From positions 1 through 32,293 of the IMG/VR virus record IMGVR_UViG_3300047276_000532: a stretch of DNA of 32,293 nt; one strand, given 5' to 3'. Source of the stretch: a virus. The translations under genes were made by a program, and so were the position numbers. The first letter of the stretch is position 1. Each line of letters starts with the position of its first letter. This document shows positions 7,156 through 15,572 of the stretch, one piece after another. Below the pieces are notes generated by a model. It was not told the DNA's origin. It saw only the letters and a list, made by a program, of their open reading frames with translations, and did no database searches.

Positions 7156-7736
7156 CACAGGCAGCTTTAGCAAAAGCCTTGGGCAAGTCAGTGGGCTATG
7201 TCTCTAAGCTTTGCCAGCAAGGTATGCCTAAGGAGCTTGAAGCTGCAAGGGCTTGGCTTGATCTACGCAAGGCTGGCAGGACGCGCAAGCTAGCTCCCTC
7301 AAAGCCTATGACAGCTGAGGCAGGCGCAGCTCCTGAGCTTAGCGGCAGCACGATTGGTAGCCTTACTGCCGGGACAATCAGCACTGCCTTAGCTCAGCAT
7401 AAGGTGCTGGTTGATAGGGCGCGTGAAGTCTATGCAGCCAGCATTGAAGCTAACGATCCTGCACAGACCAAGCTGGCGCAGGCATACAGGCAAAGCTTCC
7501 TGCTGCTGCTTGAGATTGAAGCTGAGGAAAAGAAGCGCGCCTTGGAAGCGCGTGAATACATCAGGCTTAGTGAAGCCTTGGAGATTATCACCCGGTGGAC
7601 TTCCAAGGTTGTGAGCAGGCTGGATAAGCTTCCCTTGGACTGCGCGGAAAGCTGCAACCCTGACCGCCCTGAGCTAGCTATTAAGATACTTGAGCGCTGG
7701 TCTAGAAGCGCGCGTGAAGACCTAGCAACCACTTGA
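7152..7736 (+). CDS. terS: Terminase small subunit, Nu1-like
   Basis: The 194-residue product is a probable DNA-recognition subunit of the packaging motor. Residues 1-40 form a Nu1-type winged HTH (LAKALGKSVGYVSKLCQQGM, then the typical EAARAWLDLRK). A linker of about 30 residues follows, then a helical domain (about 72-194) with EYIRLSEALEIITRW and SRLDKLPLDCAE, the pattern seen in Nu1-like and DUF1441-like proteins just before the large subunit. Unlike lambda, the large subunit gene is not adjacent: a methyltransferase, a phosphoesterase and another HTH gene separate them by 2.4 kb. It overlaps the upstream HTH gene by ATGA. Confidence 0.8.
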   Translation: MTQAALAKALGKSVGYVSKLCQQGMPKELEAARAWLDLRKAGRTRKLAPSKPMTAEAGAAPELSGSTIGSLTAGTISTALAQHKVLVDRAREVYAASIEANDPAQTKLAQAYRQSFLLLLEIEAEEKKRALEAREYIRLSEALEIITRWTSKVVSRLDKLPLDCAESCNPDRPELAIKILERWSRSAREDLATT

Positions 7737-7740
7737 GCAA

Positions 7741-8883
7741 ATGAGTAATTACAAATTATTACACGGCAGCAATCTGGAGGTTTTGCCAACCTTACCTGAT
7801 AACTATGTTGATGCTATTGTGACTGATCCACCATATGAGCTTGGCTTTATGGGTAAGGCTTGGGATAGCACAGGTATTGCATACAGCGTAAAGCTTTGGT
7901 CTGAATGTCTTAGGGTGCTAAAGCCCGGTGGACACCTGCTGGCTTTCAGTGGCTCAAGGACTTACCATAGAATGACCTGCGCCATTGAAGATGCAGGCTT
8001 TGAAATTAGGGATCAGATTATGTGGGTATATGGTTCAGGATTTCCCAAGTCACACAATGTAAGCAAAGCGCTGGACAAGGCTGCTGGGGTAGAACCACAA
8101 GTTTTAACCAGAAACCCAAACTCAAGAGAAAACTCTAAGAAAGAAAACAACCTGTATGATGCTGGGACTGTAGGTAAGACCGCTATGATTACAGCACCTA
8201 GCTCAGATGCTGCAAAACAGTGGGATGGCTGGGGAACAGCTTTGAAGCCAGCGCACGAGCCTATCTGCCTAGCTCGAAAACCACTTGAAGGCACTGTTGC
8301 AAGTAATGTCACCAAGTGGGGTGTGGGAGGCATTAACATCAACGCTTGCAGGGTAGGGAATGAAGGAGGATGTGCAGGTGCAGGTGCAGGTGCAAGGGTT
8401 TTTGGGAACGGACTAAATGGAACATTTGCAAAGCCTGTGCCGGGACTTGGACGCTTCCCTGCCAACCTGATGCACGATGGAAGCCAGCAAGTGCTTGATC
8501 TGTTCCCATCAAATGCTGGCTCAGCAGCGCGCTTCTTTTATTGCCCTAAGGCAAGCAAGGCTGACAGGGATAATGGGTGTGGTGGTTTTGATCTTAAAAG
8601 GGATAGTGATAGAAAGAAGACTGATGGTGTAGGTGGTGACAATCCAAGGAATAGGACAAACAAGCTTAGGTCTAATTTTCACCCCACAGTTAAGCCCACT
8701 GAATTGATGCGCTATTTGTGCAGGCTTATCACACCACCTAAAGGACTTATCCTAGACCCCTTCAATGGGTCAGGCTCTACAGGCAAAGCTGCGCTGCTGG
8801 AGGGCTTTAGCTACTTGGGTATAGAGTTAAATCTGGACTACATTAAAATTAGTGAAGCCAGATTAAATGACCTGAATACCTGA
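7741..8883 (+). CDS. DNA methyltransferase, beta class (N6-adenine or N4-cytosine)
   Basis: The 380-residue product is a SAM-dependent amino-methyltransferase. The catalytic motif IV DPPY is at residues 29-32 and precedes the SAM-binding motif I DPFNGSGSTG at 339-348, with HPTVKP at 314-319; this order defines the beta class. LKPGGHLLAFSG (about 60-71) and FFYCPKASKADRD also match the N4/N6 methylase family. The long middle part is presumably the target-recognition domain and includes a Gly/Ala stretch from a GCAGGT repeat near 8375. No restriction enzyme lies beside it, so it is an orphan enzyme, probably protective. The DNA is more AT-rich than its neighbours. The gene starts 4 bases after terS. 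Confidence 0.9.
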   Translation: MSNYKLLHGSNLEVLPTLPDNYVDAIVTDPPYELGFMGKAWDSTGIAYSVKLWSECLRVLKPGGHLLAFSGSRTYHRMTCAIEDAGFEIRDQIMWVYGSGFPKSHNVSKALDKAAGVEPQVLTRNPNSRENSKKENNLYDAGTVGKTAMITAPSSDAAKQWDGWGTALKPAHEPICLARKPLEGTVASNVTKWGVGGININACRVGNEGGCAGAGAGARVFGNGLNGTFAKPVPGLGRFPANLMHDGSQQVLDLFPSNAGSAARFFYCPKASKADRDNGCGGFDLKRDSDRKKTDGVGGDNPRNRTNKLRSNFHPTVKPTELMRYLCRLITPPKGLILDPFNGSGSTGKAALLEGFSYLGIELNLDYIKISEARLNDLNT

Positions 8884-8888
8884 ACCTT

Positions 8889-9659
8889 ATGAGCAAACCA
8901 ATACGCATAGTGGCGGCAGGGGATAGTCACGGAGATCAGTATGACCCTGAGGCAGTGGCAGCGCTGCTGGAATACTGTGACCTATTCAAGCCTGACCTGA
9001 AGATACATTTAGGGGATGCCTTTGACCTGCGCGGACTGCGCGCCGGGGCTAAGGATGTTGAAGCTAGGGAAAGCCTTAAGGAAGATGTGCGCTGCGGAAT
9101 TGCCCTGCTGAAAGCTTACAGACCTCAGGTATATCTGCTAGGTAATCACGAAAGAAGGCTTTGGGATGCCACTGACAATATAGGCAGTGGTGATCTGTCT
9201 GACTATTACCAAGGCGTTAAGGATGGTATTATGCGTGAAGCCCGGAAAGCAGGCGTTAGGAAAGTGCTGCCATATCACGCTGACCTTGGTGTGTATGAAG
9301 TGGGAAAGGTTGCGTTTGCTCACGGCTACGCTCACGGCAAGGACGCAGTGATGCATCAAGGCGCGCACTATGCTGAGCGCGGGGGCGGGTTTGTCTGCGG
9401 TCATATCCACAGGCTTGAGATGGTTGCGCTGCAGAAGTGGCAAGGGGGCGCAGCCTTCAGCGCTGGTTGCCTGTGCCGCAAGGATATGGCTTATAGCAGC
9501 CATAGGCTAGGCAGCTCACGCTGGGGGTCAGGCTTTGTGGCTGGTCTTATTGATGGTGATAACTTCAAGCTTTGGATGGTTCACAAGCTAGGTAAGTCCG
9601 GCAAGTGGGTTGCTCAGACTGACTTCAAGCTGCTTAAAGCAAACCAATGGGAAGCCTGA
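8889..9659 (+). CDS. Calcineurin-like metallophosphoesterase
   Basis: The 256-residue product has all the metallophosphoesterase motifs: GDSHGD (Asp12, His14), HLGDAFD (Asp43), LLGNHERR (Asn86, His87), FAHGYAHG (His145) and CGHIHR (His172, His174). These bind two metal ions and hydrolyse phosphoesters; the substrate cannot be read from sequence. Phages often carry such enzymes near the terminase, where DNA-end processing or degradation of nucleotide signals has been suggested. The start context is CCTT-ATG without a Shine-Dalgarno. Its 3' end overlaps the next gene by 13 bases. Confidence 0.88.
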   Translation: MSKPIRIVAAGDSHGDQYDPEAVAALLEYCDLFKPDLKIHLGDAFDLRGLRAGAKDVEARESLKEDVRCGIALLKAYRPQVYLLGNHERRLWDATDNIGSGDLSDYYQGVKDGIMREARKAGVRKVLPYHADLGVYEVGKVAFAHGYAHGKDAVMHQGAHYAERGGGFVCGHIHRLEMVALQKWQGGAAFSAGCLCRKDMAYSSHRLGSSRWGSGFVAGLIDGDNFKLWMVHKLGKSGKWVAQTDFKLLKANQWEA

Positions 9660-10144
9660 ACCAATCGCTAGATTTGCTGATGTGCGCCCTGCGCGGTCAG
9701 GACGGCAAGCCTAAGGGCTGGCTTGATGTTCACCAGCTGCGGGTGCTATGGAAGATGCAGACGCTGAGCGCCGCCAGCAACAGGGCTAAGCTTGTCTGGC
9801 AGCGTGGCTTCCTTGAGCGCAAGTCCTATCACTTCATCAGTGAAGCTGGGACGCATAGCTTAGCCTTTGCATACAGACCGCTTAAGCCCCTGAAGACTAT
9901 GCAGCAAGTGGATGAAGCTTGCGCTAATGAGGGAGCTGAGAAGCCACTTGCAGGTTGGATCTGCTGCGCTGAGTTTGCCGCAAAATATGGTGTCAGTGTG
10001 CAGGCAGTGCATCAGATGACCAGCAGGCATAAGCTGAAGGTGCGTAGGTTCAGGGTTAAGCGCGGGTTCAATGGGCTTAGGAATGTCATACACTATAGGG
10101 AAGCTGAGCTGATCTCCCTGCATAAACTTAAGAAGCTCAAATGA
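9647..10144 (+). CDS. Putative double-HTH DNA-binding protein before terL
   Basis: The 165-residue product is not recognised as a whole. Residues 25-75 (GWLDVHQLRVLWKMQTL, then a strand-like LERKSYHFISEAG) look like a winged helix. Residues 104-155 (WICCAEFAAKYGVSVQAVHQ, then a basic stretch and VIHYREAELI) look like a MerR- or excisionase-type HTH. It lies directly before the large terminase and overlaps it by ATGA. It might assist packaging or regulate late genes; with the protein at 6427 and terS it makes three HTH proteins within 4 kb. Confidence 0.65.
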   Translation: MGSLNQSLDLLMCALRGQDGKPKGWLDVHQLRVLWKMQTLSAASNRAKLVWQRGFLERKSYHFISEAGTHSLAFAYRPLKPLKTMQQVDEACANEGAEKPLAGWICCAEFAAKYGVSVQAVHQMTSRHKLKVRRFRVKRGFNGLRNVIHYREAELISLHKLKKLK

Positions 10145-11961
10145 CAGATCAGGAGCAGCAGATTATTGAAGCAGCTAGGGCTATCATAAGACCCAGCTAC
10201 TCAGGTGACATTGTGGATTGGTGTGAACAGAATGTGACTGAAGTGCCTGACAGCCCTATTAGGGGCAGGCTCAATCTGTCGCGCACGCCTTGGGTGTCGG
10301 AAGCCCTTAGGACGGCAGCTGATCCAGAAACAAAGGTGCTTTCAATCATAGCTTGCACACAGTCTGGCAAGTCCCTGTTTGCTCGCCTGTTCACCTGCTG
10401 GGCAATCGTGAACAGCCCTGCGCATATGATGCTGCTGCAGGCTAACGACCCAGAGGCTAAGGACTGGTTTCTCCGGTATGTGCGTCCTTTGTTCAAAATG
10501 TGTCCACCTGTTCAGGCGCTTTTGTCTGATGATGATAATGACAAAAGCACCACAGCTGACTTTAAGAATAATGTGACCTTGTATTGCAGGGGAGCTTGGA
10601 ATGAAAACAACCTGCAGCGCCTGACGCTAAGGCGCGTGATAATGGATGAAACTTGGCTGTATCCCAAGGGGCATATGGCTGAAGCTATGGCGCGCACCCA
10701 GACCTTTAGCTGGATGGGTCAGGTGATCGCTATGAGTCAGGGCGGGTATGAAGGTGATGAGACTACCACCCTGTTCAATGGCACTGACAAGCGTAGCTGG
10801 CACTTTGCCTGTGTGAAATGTGGGGCAGTGCAGCCTTGGCTTTGGGATTATGTCAGGCTGCCAGAGACTGCTAAACTTAATGGTGTCTGGGATCTGAAAC
10901 AGGTGGAAGCAGGCACAACCTATGAGTGCGCCCACTGCCAGCATAGAATGACTGACACACCCGGAAGCAGGGCTGAAGCTAACAGGGTTGATAGGGGAGC
11001 AGGGTTCAGGGCTACTGCACAAAGCACCAGCGTTGGCAGTGTTGGTCTGCATTGGAATTGCCTATGCAATAGCAGCTGGGGAAAGGAAGCTGTGCGTATG
11101 CTGCGCGCTAAGGAAGCCTATACCCTGTATGATGATAGTGAACCACGCCGGCTGTGGAAAATGAAGCGCTTGGCTCAGGCGTGGTCTGAAGATGGTGGTG
11201 AGATTGCCAGCCAAGCTGAAGCTGGTGACTATGCCCTTGGTGACCCTTGGGACAAGGAAGCTTGGGTGACCCCTGACGCTAGGGTGCTGGACTTTGCTGC
11301 TGACCTGCCTGCAGGGAGTATCCCCTTCAGGACGCTGGCGGCAGATATGCAGCGCGGTCATATGTGGGCTGAGGTAAGGAGCTGGTCAAAGTCTGGGCAC
11401 AGCAGGCTGCGCTGGTGGGGCAAGCTGGATACTTGGCAGCAGCTTGATGATCTGGCTGCTGAACACAAAGTGAACAAAGCCTTTTGTGGGGTGGACTGTG
11501 GTGACCAGACGCAGGAAGTATATGCCCAGACTGCGCTGCGCGGGTGGAAGGCGCTAAGGGGTAGCGGTCAGACTGACTTCACTGTGCAGGACGCAGGTGG
11601 TAAGACCACAAAGCGCTTCTATTCAGACAAGCAATTTGTCTTCATCCCCGGTCAAAGGAACAGGGCTGAAATGATTGTGTGGAGTAATTTGCAGGCTAAG
11701 GATATGCTGGCTGGTCTGCAGAAGCGCCGGCTGCATACATACGGCAGGAATGTCCCTGACGATTATACCCAGCAGCTTACAAGTGAGATCCGGGTAAAAG
11801 ATGCGCGATCAGGCAAAGCGCACTGGATATTGCCAAGCAGTAAGACCTGCGGCAATCACGCTTGGGACTGCGCGCTGATGGGTCTGATACTAGCTGTGCG
11901 CTGGGGCATCATAGGCAGGGAAGCTACTGAAACTGCAGTGCCTACGCAGCCAGCTGAATGA
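10141..11961 (+). CDS. terL: Terminase large subunit, GpA-like
   Basis: The 606-residue product is the ATP-driven DNA-packaging motor and nuclease. The N-terminal ATPase has Walker A ACTQSGKS (71-78) and Walker B RRVIMDE (164-170, Asp169/Glu170). A zinc-ribbon insert follows, with Cys224/Cys227 and Cys263/Cys266, typical of the lambda GpA family. The C-terminal RNase H-like nuclease has candidate acidic residues Asp402 (LAADMQRG), Asp452 (CGVDCGDQ) and the Asp in HAWDCALMG near the end. The length is normal for GpA-like proteins. It is coupled to the preceding HTH gene and is followed by a structured spacer. Confidence 0.93.
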   Translation: MTDQEQQIIEAARAIIRPSYSGDIVDWCEQNVTEVPDSPIRGRLNLSRTPWVSEALRTAADPETKVLSIIACTQSGKSLFARLFTCWAIVNSPAHMMLLQANDPEAKDWFLRYVRPLFKMCPPVQALLSDDDNDKSTTADFKNNVTLYCRGAWNENNLQRLTLRRVIMDETWLYPKGHMAEAMARTQTFSWMGQVIAMSQGGYEGDETTTLFNGTDKRSWHFACVKCGAVQPWLWDYVRLPETAKLNGVWDLKQVEAGTTYECAHCQHRMTDTPGSRAEANRVDRGAGFRATAQSTSVGSVGLHWNCLCNSSWGKEAVRMLRAKEAYTLYDDSEPRRLWKMKRLAQAWSEDGGEIASQAEAGDYALGDPWDKEAWVTPDARVLDFAADLPAGSIPFRTLAADMQRGHMWAEVRSWSKSGHSRLRWWGKLDTWQQLDDLAAEHKVNKAFCGVDCGDQTQEVYAQTALRGWKALRGSGQTDFTVQDAGGKTTKRFYSDKQFVFIPGQRNRAEMIVWSNLQAKDMLAGLQKRRLHTYGRNVPDDYTQQLTSEIRVKDARSGKAHWILPSSKTCGNHAWDCALMGLILAVRWGIIGREATETAVPTQPAE

Positions 11962-11996
11962 TTGACCAACCCAGATTAGCCCTAACCATTGGGCAA

Positions 11997-12060
11997 GGTT
12001 GCGCCTTCAGTGATGTAAGCTGTATGGGTCACAGCTTGGGTATGGCTGGCAGGCGCAACC
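11997..12060 (+). other. Nested inverted repeat between terL and the connector gene
   Basis: A perfect 10-bp inverted repeat GGTTGCGCCT/AGGCGCAACC (11997-12006/12051-12060) encloses a second perfect hairpin AAGCTGT/ACAGCTT (12017-12023/12031-12037, loop ATGGGTC). It sits in the 124-base gap between terL and the next ATG, which is large for this genome. As RNA it would form a long stem with an internal hairpin, so a cis-regulatory or processing structure is likely. As DNA it could be a protein-binding site. No T-tract follows, so it is not an intrinsic terminator. Confidence 0.6.
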
Positions 12061-12085
12061 CCCTTTGACTTATTCTGCATCACAA

Positions 12086-12340
12086 ATGGCTAAAGGCACT
12101 TACATTGGCTTTCCCAAGCAGGACTTGCTGGACATTTACAACGCTGCCCTTGCGCAGATCAAGTCTGGCACTGTGGTCACAAGCTATTCAGACAGTGGCA
12201 CTTCTGTTGGCAAGGCGCTGGTTGGTGATGCAAATGAACGCGCTGCGGAAGCCTACTTTGCCCTGTCTCAGCTAGAGCCTGAGAATTACCCTGAGCGCAT
12301 CACAGTCATTAGGACTGATTGGAAGGGTCTGAGAGACTAA
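12086..12340 (+). CDS. Small head protein in the gpW (head-tail connector) position
   Basis: The 84-residue product begins MAKGTYIGFPKQDLLDIYNA and continues with a helix/strand pattern to YPERITVIRTDW. Its place between terL and the portal is that of lambda gpW, and the size is similar, but the sequence itself is not clearly gpW, so the role is inferred from position. The ATG at 12086 was preferred to an upstream in-frame TTG at 12065, because it matches the recurring AATGGCTAA start context and avoids starting next to the nested inverted repeat. The portal gene begins 6 bases later. Confidence 0.65.
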   Translation: MAKGTYIGFPKQDLLDIYNAALAQIKSGTVVTSYSDSGTSVGKALVGDANERAAEAYFALSQLEPENYPERITVIRTDWKGLRD

Positions 12341-12346
12341 GCTTTT

Positions 12347-13864
12347 ATGTCCAAAGCACAGCCCCACAAACGCACCAAGTCTGGCAGCATCAGTAAGAAG
12401 ACACTGAAGCAAGCTGGAGCTACACAGTTTAATAGCGTCAGCTGGTCTAACAATCGTGCCCAGATCTATGGCACTGCCGTAGATTTTAGCGTGGACTACA
12501 CACCTGCTGACCGGGTGGAAATGATGAAGCGCCTGCGCTATGGTGAACGAAACTGCGGTCTGGTGCGTCAGATCCTTGGGGACTATGTGACTTATGTGGT
12601 GGGTAGTGATGGTATCACGCACCAAAGCCACTGCTCAGATACTGCCAAGGCTACTGCCTATGATGAATACTTTACGGATTGGTGCAGGAGCTGTGACCTG
12701 ACTGGGCGCTGGAGCTGGGCAGAAGTGCAACGGATCACAGTCCGGGGCGCGCTGCGTGATGGTGATAGCTTTGCCCTTAAGGTGTTTGACGCTGAAGGGC
12801 GCGCGCGCTTGCAGCTTGTTGAAAGTCACCGGGTGTCCAACCCTGAAGGTGTTGAAGCGCCTAAGGGTATGCTGGATGGTGTGCAGTTTGACAAGGTGGG
12901 GCGCATTGTGGGTTATTCAGTTATCCTTGGTGACAAGTCTGCCAAGCTGATCCCAGCGCAGTCTGTCTGCCATATTGCTGAGCAGGACTATAGCAGCGGC
13001 AGCAGGGGACTCCCCTTGCTTCAGCATAGCTGGTCGGACATCCAGACGGAAGACGAGCTGCTTAAATTGGAAGCTCTTGCAGTCCGGAATGACTCAGACT
13101 TTACTAGGGTGCTGGTGAAAAATGGCGGCTATGTTCCTAACAATCTAGCTGCTGAATTGTCTGGCACTTCCTCTAGCGGAAGCGCGCTTGCCAGCCAAAT
13201 GGGTGGTAAGCTTGCCGTCCTTGAACCCGGCGAAGATCTTAAAAGCATCCAGTCTAACCGGCCCAGCCCAGTGTTTGTCGGATTTTTGGAAGCGATCCAG
13301 CGCGACATAGCGCGCGGCACAGGTCTGCCGTATGAGTTTAGCGGCAACCCCACACAGGCTGGGGGCGGGGCGCTGCGCCTGATTGCTGCAAAGGCAGACA
13401 GGTCTTTTGCGCGCTGGCAGACCATCACGATTGAGCGCCTATGCACCCCAGCTTGGGGTTTCGTTATTGGCACTGCTATTGCCAATGGTGAGCTGCCTGA
13501 CGCGCCTGATTGGAATAAGGTCAGCTGGACTACACCCAAGCGCCTGACCATTGATGCTGGCAGAGACGCTGCGCAGGATCGCGCTGACTTAGAGCTAGGT
13601 TTGCTGAGTATGTCAGAAATCTACCAACAGCGCGGACTTGACCTTCGCACTGAAGTTCAGAAGCGCGCTAAAGACTTTAAGTATATTATGGACACTGCGG
13701 AAAAGGAAGGCGTTCCGCTTTGGATGCTATACAAACCGGGCTTTAATTGGCTGCAAAATGGTCAGGGAAAACCCACTGCTACTGAAGTGCAGCTTGCTGG
13801 TGGTGACCCAATGGCTGACCCAATGGCTACGCCTTCTGCGACTGAGCCTGATCCTAACGCTTAA
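12347..13864 (+). CDS. Portal protein, lambda family
   Basis: The 505-residue product forms the dodecameric ring at the capsid vertex through which DNA passes. It matches the lambda-type portal family: an N-terminal YGERNCGLVRQILGDYV (about 65-81), the core GTGLPYEFSGNP with GGGALRLIAAKADRSFARWQ around 325-355 (the hallmark of this family), and PKRLTIDAGRDAAQDRADLE in the C-terminal third. The length is normal. The C-terminus ends in a Pro/Met/Ala-rich tail. It starts 6 bases after the connector candidate and precedes the protease gene, the usual lambda-like order. Confidence 0.9.
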   Translation: MSKAQPHKRTKSGSISKKTLKQAGATQFNSVSWSNNRAQIYGTAVDFSVDYTPADRVEMMKRLRYGERNCGLVRQILGDYVTYVVGSDGITHQSHCSDTAKATAYDEYFTDWCRSCDLTGRWSWAEVQRITVRGALRDGDSFALKVFDAEGRARLQLVESHRVSNPEGVEAPKGMLDGVQFDKVGRIVGYSVILGDKSAKLIPAQSVCHIAEQDYSSGSRGLPLLQHSWSDIQTEDELLKLEALAVRNDSDFTRVLVKNGGYVPNNLAAELSGTSSSGSALASQMGGKLAVLEPGEDLKSIQSNRPSPVFVGFLEAIQRDIARGTGLPYEFSGNPTQAGGGALRLIAAKADRSFARWQTITIERLCTPAWGFVIGTAIANGELPDAPDWNKVSWTTPKRLTIDAGRDAAQDRADLELGLLSMSEIYQQRGLDLRTEVQKRAKDFKYIMDTAEKEGVPLWMLYKPGFNWLQNGQGKPTATEVQLAGGDPMADPMATPSATEPDPNA

Positions 13865-13875
13865 CTTTAAAACCT

Positions 13876-15051
13876 ATGCGCACACTTAATAAAGCTATCA
13901 GTGCTGGTAAGCCCTTCCTTGTGGATTACCAGATTGCTGAGCAATACCTGCAGCTTAAGAAGTCTGCTGGGATCACTGACCTTATCACCCAGCTGTTTGG
14001 TGAAAGCCCTAAGCCCTACACAGTGGGCAGCACCTATGTCATCCCTGTTATGGGTATGATTTCCAAGGGACTCAGCCCCATTGAAGCCATTGGCGCTACT
14101 GATGTTGAAAAGCTGGATGACCAGATTGATGAAGCGCTGGCTGCTAATCCTAAGCGCATCCTTTTCCATATCAATTCTGACGGCGGCACTATTGATGGTG
14201 TGGAGGAAATTGCTGACAAAATCCGCGCGCTGCCTGTTGAAACTATTGCCTACACTTCTGGGTCTATGAACAGCGCTGCCTTCTGGATCGGAAGTGCAGC
14301 TGACCGGGTGCTTGCATCAGCCAGCAGTAGCGTAGGGGCTGTGGGTGTGTATAGCGTCAGCACTGACTTGTCTGAACAGGCTAAGGCTATGGGCATTAAG
14401 GTTAAGGTCTTCCGAAACACCAGCAGCCCTTACAAGGGTATGGGTGTTGCAGGGACTTCCCTGACAAGTGAGCAGGAAGCCCTGACCCAAGCTGAAGTAG
14501 ATAAGGCTGGTGAAACCTTTAAGCAGGCTGTGCTGATGAAACGCAAGCTGGCTAAGCCTGAAGATATGCAGGGGCAGGCTATGTCTGGCAGGGATGCTGC
14601 CGCGCGCAACCTCATCACAGGGCTGTCCCCTACCCTTAAGACGCTGCTCACCCAGCTGGAAGGCAGTGACACTGCCAAGCCTGCCACAGCTCAGATTGCC
14701 AAGCTTAACAAGGGCAAGCAGGCTGCTACCTCTTTCAAGCTCAAGGCTCAGGCTGATGAAGCCCCTGTTATGGATCAGGAAGCAACTGACGCTGCTGATG
14801 GTCTTAACTCCCGGCAGCGCTACCTTGTGGATGAGCTTGAAGGTATCACTGAAACCTTTGGCGCGTTTGACCAGACCAGCCTTGCTGATGGTTCACACTA
14901 TGTGGCTGCTTCCCCATTTGGTGAGCAGGGCATTAAGTGCGCTAACTGCGTTTTCTATAAAGGTGGCAGGGGTTGTGAGATTGTTTCTGGGGACATTGAC
15001 CCTGAAGCTGTCTGCAAGTTTTGGGTCATTCCTGCCAAGCTCATCAAGTAA
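13876..15051 (+). CDS. S49-family capsid maturation protease with C-terminal Cys4 domain
   Basis: The 391-residue product has an SppA/S49 serine peptidase domain (about 45-260) that processes capsid or scaffold proteins during head maturation. Landmarks are HINSDGGTIDGVEEIADKI (98-116), the nucleophile region SGSMNSAAFWIGSAAD (Ser133), SSVGAVGVYS (151-160) and SSPYKGMG with Lys187 as the likely general base. After an Ala/Gln/Lys-rich linker the last 37 residues hold four cysteines (355, 358, 367, 380) with CVFYKGG and ending VCKFWVIP, a small metal- or Fe-S-binding-like domain also seen in other phage head proteins. The fusion is notable. The start is CCT-ATG, 11 bases after the portal stop. 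Confidence 0.88.
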   Translation: MRTLNKAISAGKPFLVDYQIAEQYLQLKKSAGITDLITQLFGESPKPYTVGSTYVIPVMGMISKGLSPIEAIGATDVEKLDDQIDEALAANPKRILFHINSDGGTIDGVEEIADKIRALPVETIAYTSGSMNSAAFWIGSAADRVLASASSSVGAVGVYSVSTDLSEQAKAMGIKVKVFRNTSSPYKGMGVAGTSLTSEQEALTQAEVDKAGETFKQAVLMKRKLAKPEDMQGQAMSGRDAAARNLITGLSPTLKTLLTQLEGSDTAKPATAQIAKLNKGKQAATSFKLKAQADEAPVMDQEATDAADGLNSRQRYLVDELEGITETFGAFDQTSLADGSHYVAASPFGEQGIKCANCVFYKGGRGCEIVSGDIDPEAVCKFWVIPAKLIK

Positions 15052-15078
15052 GCTTTTGACTCCATACGCATAAGCAGA

Positions 15079-15540
15079 ATGGAAACCAAAACCCTTACGA
15101 TTGAAGACCAGCTTGCTTCCTCCAAGGCTATCCTTGGTGCTGTTCAGGCTGAGAAGGCTGAGCTGCAGGTTGCCTTTGAAGCGCTTGCTGCTGAGAAGCT
15201 GGCTGCCGTTGCTGAGATCTCCAAGGCTGCTGAAGCCAATAAGCTCACAGTGGAAGCCCTTGAGCAGAAGCTTGCTGGGTTTGAAGCTGAGAAGGCTGAG
15301 CTGCAGAAGCAGCTTGCTGAAGCCCTTGCCAATCAGGTCAGCGCTTCCAAGGAAGCTGCTAAGATTGCTTCTAGCGTTGGTATCTCCCCTGTTGCCGTCA
15401 GCCCTGCTGATGACCTCAGCGCTACTCAGGTTAAGCCTGACGCTGAGCAGATCCGTAAGACCTTCCTTGGTATGAAGCCCGGCGCTGAGCGTCAGGCTTA
15501 CTTCCGTCAGCACCTTGCCGTCCTGACTGCCACTAAATAA
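15079..15540 (+). CDS. Capsid scaffold protein candidate
   Basis: The 153-residue product is an Ala/Glu/Lys/Leu-rich coiled coil over about residues 5-95 (repeated AEKAELQ and AAEKLAAV motifs), followed by a short flexible part and a C-terminal segment (FLGMKPGAERQAYFRQH). This layout, a helical rod with a small C-terminal capsid-binding piece, and the position between protease and capsid gene fit a scaffolding protein that the protease removes. In lambda the scaffold is translated from inside the protease gene; here it is a separate gene. Confidence 0.75.
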   Translation: METKTLTIEDQLASSKAILGAVQAEKAELQVAFEALAAEKLAAVAEISKAAEANKLTVEALEQKLAGFEAEKAELQKQLAEALANQVSASKEAAKIASSVGISPVAVSPADDLSATQVKPDAEQIRKTFLGMKPGAERQAYFRQHLAVLTATK

Positions 15541-15572
15541 TTTTTTCCTCTAATCCCTAATATATAAATCCT

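Noticed and set aside
8375-8397. Phase-variable repeat (GCAGGT)n in the methyltransferase
   Set aside because: The unit is 6 bases, so copy changes would only add or remove Ala-Gly pairs and would not switch the gene off; the copy number is also low.
15541-15546. Intrinsic terminator between scaffold and capsid genes
   Set aside because: Six Ts are present, but no hairpin lies before them. The AT-rich stretch is better explained as a leader for capsid translation.
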